From NCBI GenBank assembly GCA_948664205.1, contig CAPNDH010000030.1, positions 1 through 16,716 of the forward strand: DNA of 16,716 nucleotides, written 5' to 3'. Of this stretch, positions 15,594 through 16,716 are shown piece by piece. A program made the translations under genes and the position numbers. The stretch comes from an uncultured Clostridia bacterium. GTDB lineage: Bacteria; Bacillota; Clostridia; TANB77; CAG-508. The notes under the pieces are model-generated. The model was not told the origin of the DNA and did not search any database. It saw only the letters and a program-made list of their open reading frames with translations. Position 1 is the stretch's first letter, and the number at the start of each line of letters is the position of its first letter.

Positions 15594-16677
15594 ATGCAAA
15601 GCAAACAAGAAGATAGAATGTCAAGAGAAGAAATTATTTACTATGTAGATAATTTAATTGAAGCAAATAAAAAATCATATGACAAAAGATTAGCACCATT
15701 GTTATATGAGTTCTTCTTGCGTGCAAATGAAAAATTTGGGTGGAATAGGAAAACATTCTTTCAAAAGATAACAAGTTTTAAAAATAATGTTGAAGAGATA
15801 AAATTTGAAAAAATAAAAAATAAAAATGAGGGACGGGAATTTTGTATTTTCAACAAATAAAAAAGGAATATTTTTGAATAAAGAAAGATTAAAAAAGATA
15901 AAAGAAAATCCAGAAGATGGTGTAATCTATACAAGAATAATAAACCCTTTTTTTCATGAATGCCAACATGCAACAGACTTACTGATTGATGATGGAATAG
16001 TAGTTAATTATGGGCTTTATGAGATATTGGAAGAAGATACAGTAAATAAAAAAGATACGATGTTTTATGAGTATGCAAATGTATTATCTTCTACAATAAT
16101 TGCAAGTGACAAACCAATGTACTATGATAATTCTGCTATTATTCCAGAAAATACAGCTGGATATGAAGACCTTATTCTACCAGGTTCTATAATATGCTCT
16201 GCATTTGATATGTCAGAGATAGAACTAGCTAAGTTTAAAGATAAAGGAAGAGATGTTTTTAATTTACATTTAAAAAATAAATTTTTAGCACCAGAAACAA
16301 TACTAGATGCATTCGAAAGCAATTTAAATACAATATTTAATGCTTCTAAAAATAATGATAAACAAAATATTGCATTAGCAGTTGGAAGTATTGTAGATGT
16401 TGCAGTTATTGCGATAAATGGAAGAATAAGACAAAGCTTTTTAGAAGGTGAAAATATTAAAGAAAACTTAGAGAGAATTTATTATAATATATACAAAATA
16501 CAAAAAATATTAGAAAAAGTAGATGCAGAATATGAAATAGAAGATGACAAAGAAATATATAATTTTGAAAGAGCTAAAACTATTCAAGAACTTTTAGATA
16601 TAGTAAAATTATATAAGAAATTTTTAGATAACAGAGATTTATTTACAATAGTACAGCAAGCACTGGTGTTAGAATAG
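15594..16677 (+). CDS. HExxH-motif protein of unknown family, encoded through one +1 shift at CGG
   Basis: Two overlapping frames, 15594-15860 and the frame from 15835 to 16677, make one 360-residue protein if the C of the in-frame CGG at 15834-15836 is skipped. The join gives NKNEG-GNFVFSTNKKG. The start at 15594 has TAGGGGA upstream; the later ATG at 15826 has no ribosome binding site and would begin mid-domain. FFHECQH (H121, E122, H125) is a zincin-type HExxH, and the following helix (ATDLLIDDG) fits a metallopeptidase, with possible third ligands further on. The remainder is mostly helical, with no signal or membrane segment. Stops in the destination frame (15814-15816) and source frame (15858-15860) confine the shift to about 40 nt. 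Protease activity is inferred from the motif alone. Confidence 0.75.
15834..15836 (+). other. CGG +1 frameshift site 5 (HExxH gene)
   Basis: The reading is GAG GGA CGG GAA TTT TGT. Dropping the C gives GGA GGG AAT TTT GTA TTT TCA (GGNFVFS), continuing for 280 residues. Without the shift, translation ends at 15860. Confidence 0.8.
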
Positions 16678-16716
16678 ATATATGGACACATTTTATGAGA
16701 GAGTGTATAATAAATT

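Noticed and set aside
9352..15836. Sequencing or assembly error as the cause of the frameshifts
   Set aside because: Not excluded, but random errors should include other bases, homopolymer indels and other codon phases. Five of five are C before a GGN codon, with no other indel seen in about 14 kb of coding sequence.

Overview
The window is very A+T-rich DNA with A/T-ending codons, strong AGGAGG-type ribosome binding sites, SepF/DivIVA-type division genes, a split transketolase and a SpoIIIE/FtsK translocase. This suggests an uncultivated anaerobic member of the Firmicutes (Clostridia, probably from a gut). The lineage is inferred from gene content and composition only.

Layout. 1-807 is the 3' part of an SPFH/virion-core-like zinc-ribbon protein, followed by a large palindromic terminator. 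1078-2030 is a sepF-divIVA division operon with a good promoter and a terminator. 2100-2271 is a long structured inverted-repeat element. 2314-3984 is a secreted prepilin-like protein with an Ig-like domain and a formylglycine-generating-enzyme-like (C-type-lectin) domain. Converging on it from the minus strand are an M23 endopeptidase, a GtrA-like membrane protein and tRNA-Trp. 5444-7320 holds the two halves of transketolase, with a GGGAC-type repeat between them. Next come a small unknown protein, an Rpn/PD-(D/E)XK nuclease with a non-AUG start, ftsK/spoIIIE, a SET-domain protein, an unknown coiled-coil protein, a beta-CASP metallo-beta-lactamase RNase and an HExxH protein of unknown family.

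Main observation. Three genes (M23 peptidase, FtsK, HExxH protein) look broken by +1 frameshifts, five in total. Every one lies exactly at an in-frame CGG codon. Skipping the C, or reading CGGN as one four-base codon, restores the conserved protein. I checked every CGG inside the annotated genes: about 19 others exist and none is in frame. CGT, CGC and CGA are all used as normal arginine codons. So in this window CGG is never a sense codon; it occurs only where a +1 shift is needed. Stop codons close upstream in the destination frame hold several of the shifts to intervals of about 15-40 nt that contain the CGG. The simplest reading is systematic +1 decoding of CGGN, probably as glycine, with CGG lost as an arginine codon. 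The mechanism is inference; the pattern is directly visible.

The intergenic regions carry several interspersed palindromic families: hairpins with a GGGACGGGGTAAATTG-like core, GGGGACGGTTC elements, and GTAGGGGC...TCGCCC elements. One of the last kind appears to have been absorbed in frame into the SPFH gene.
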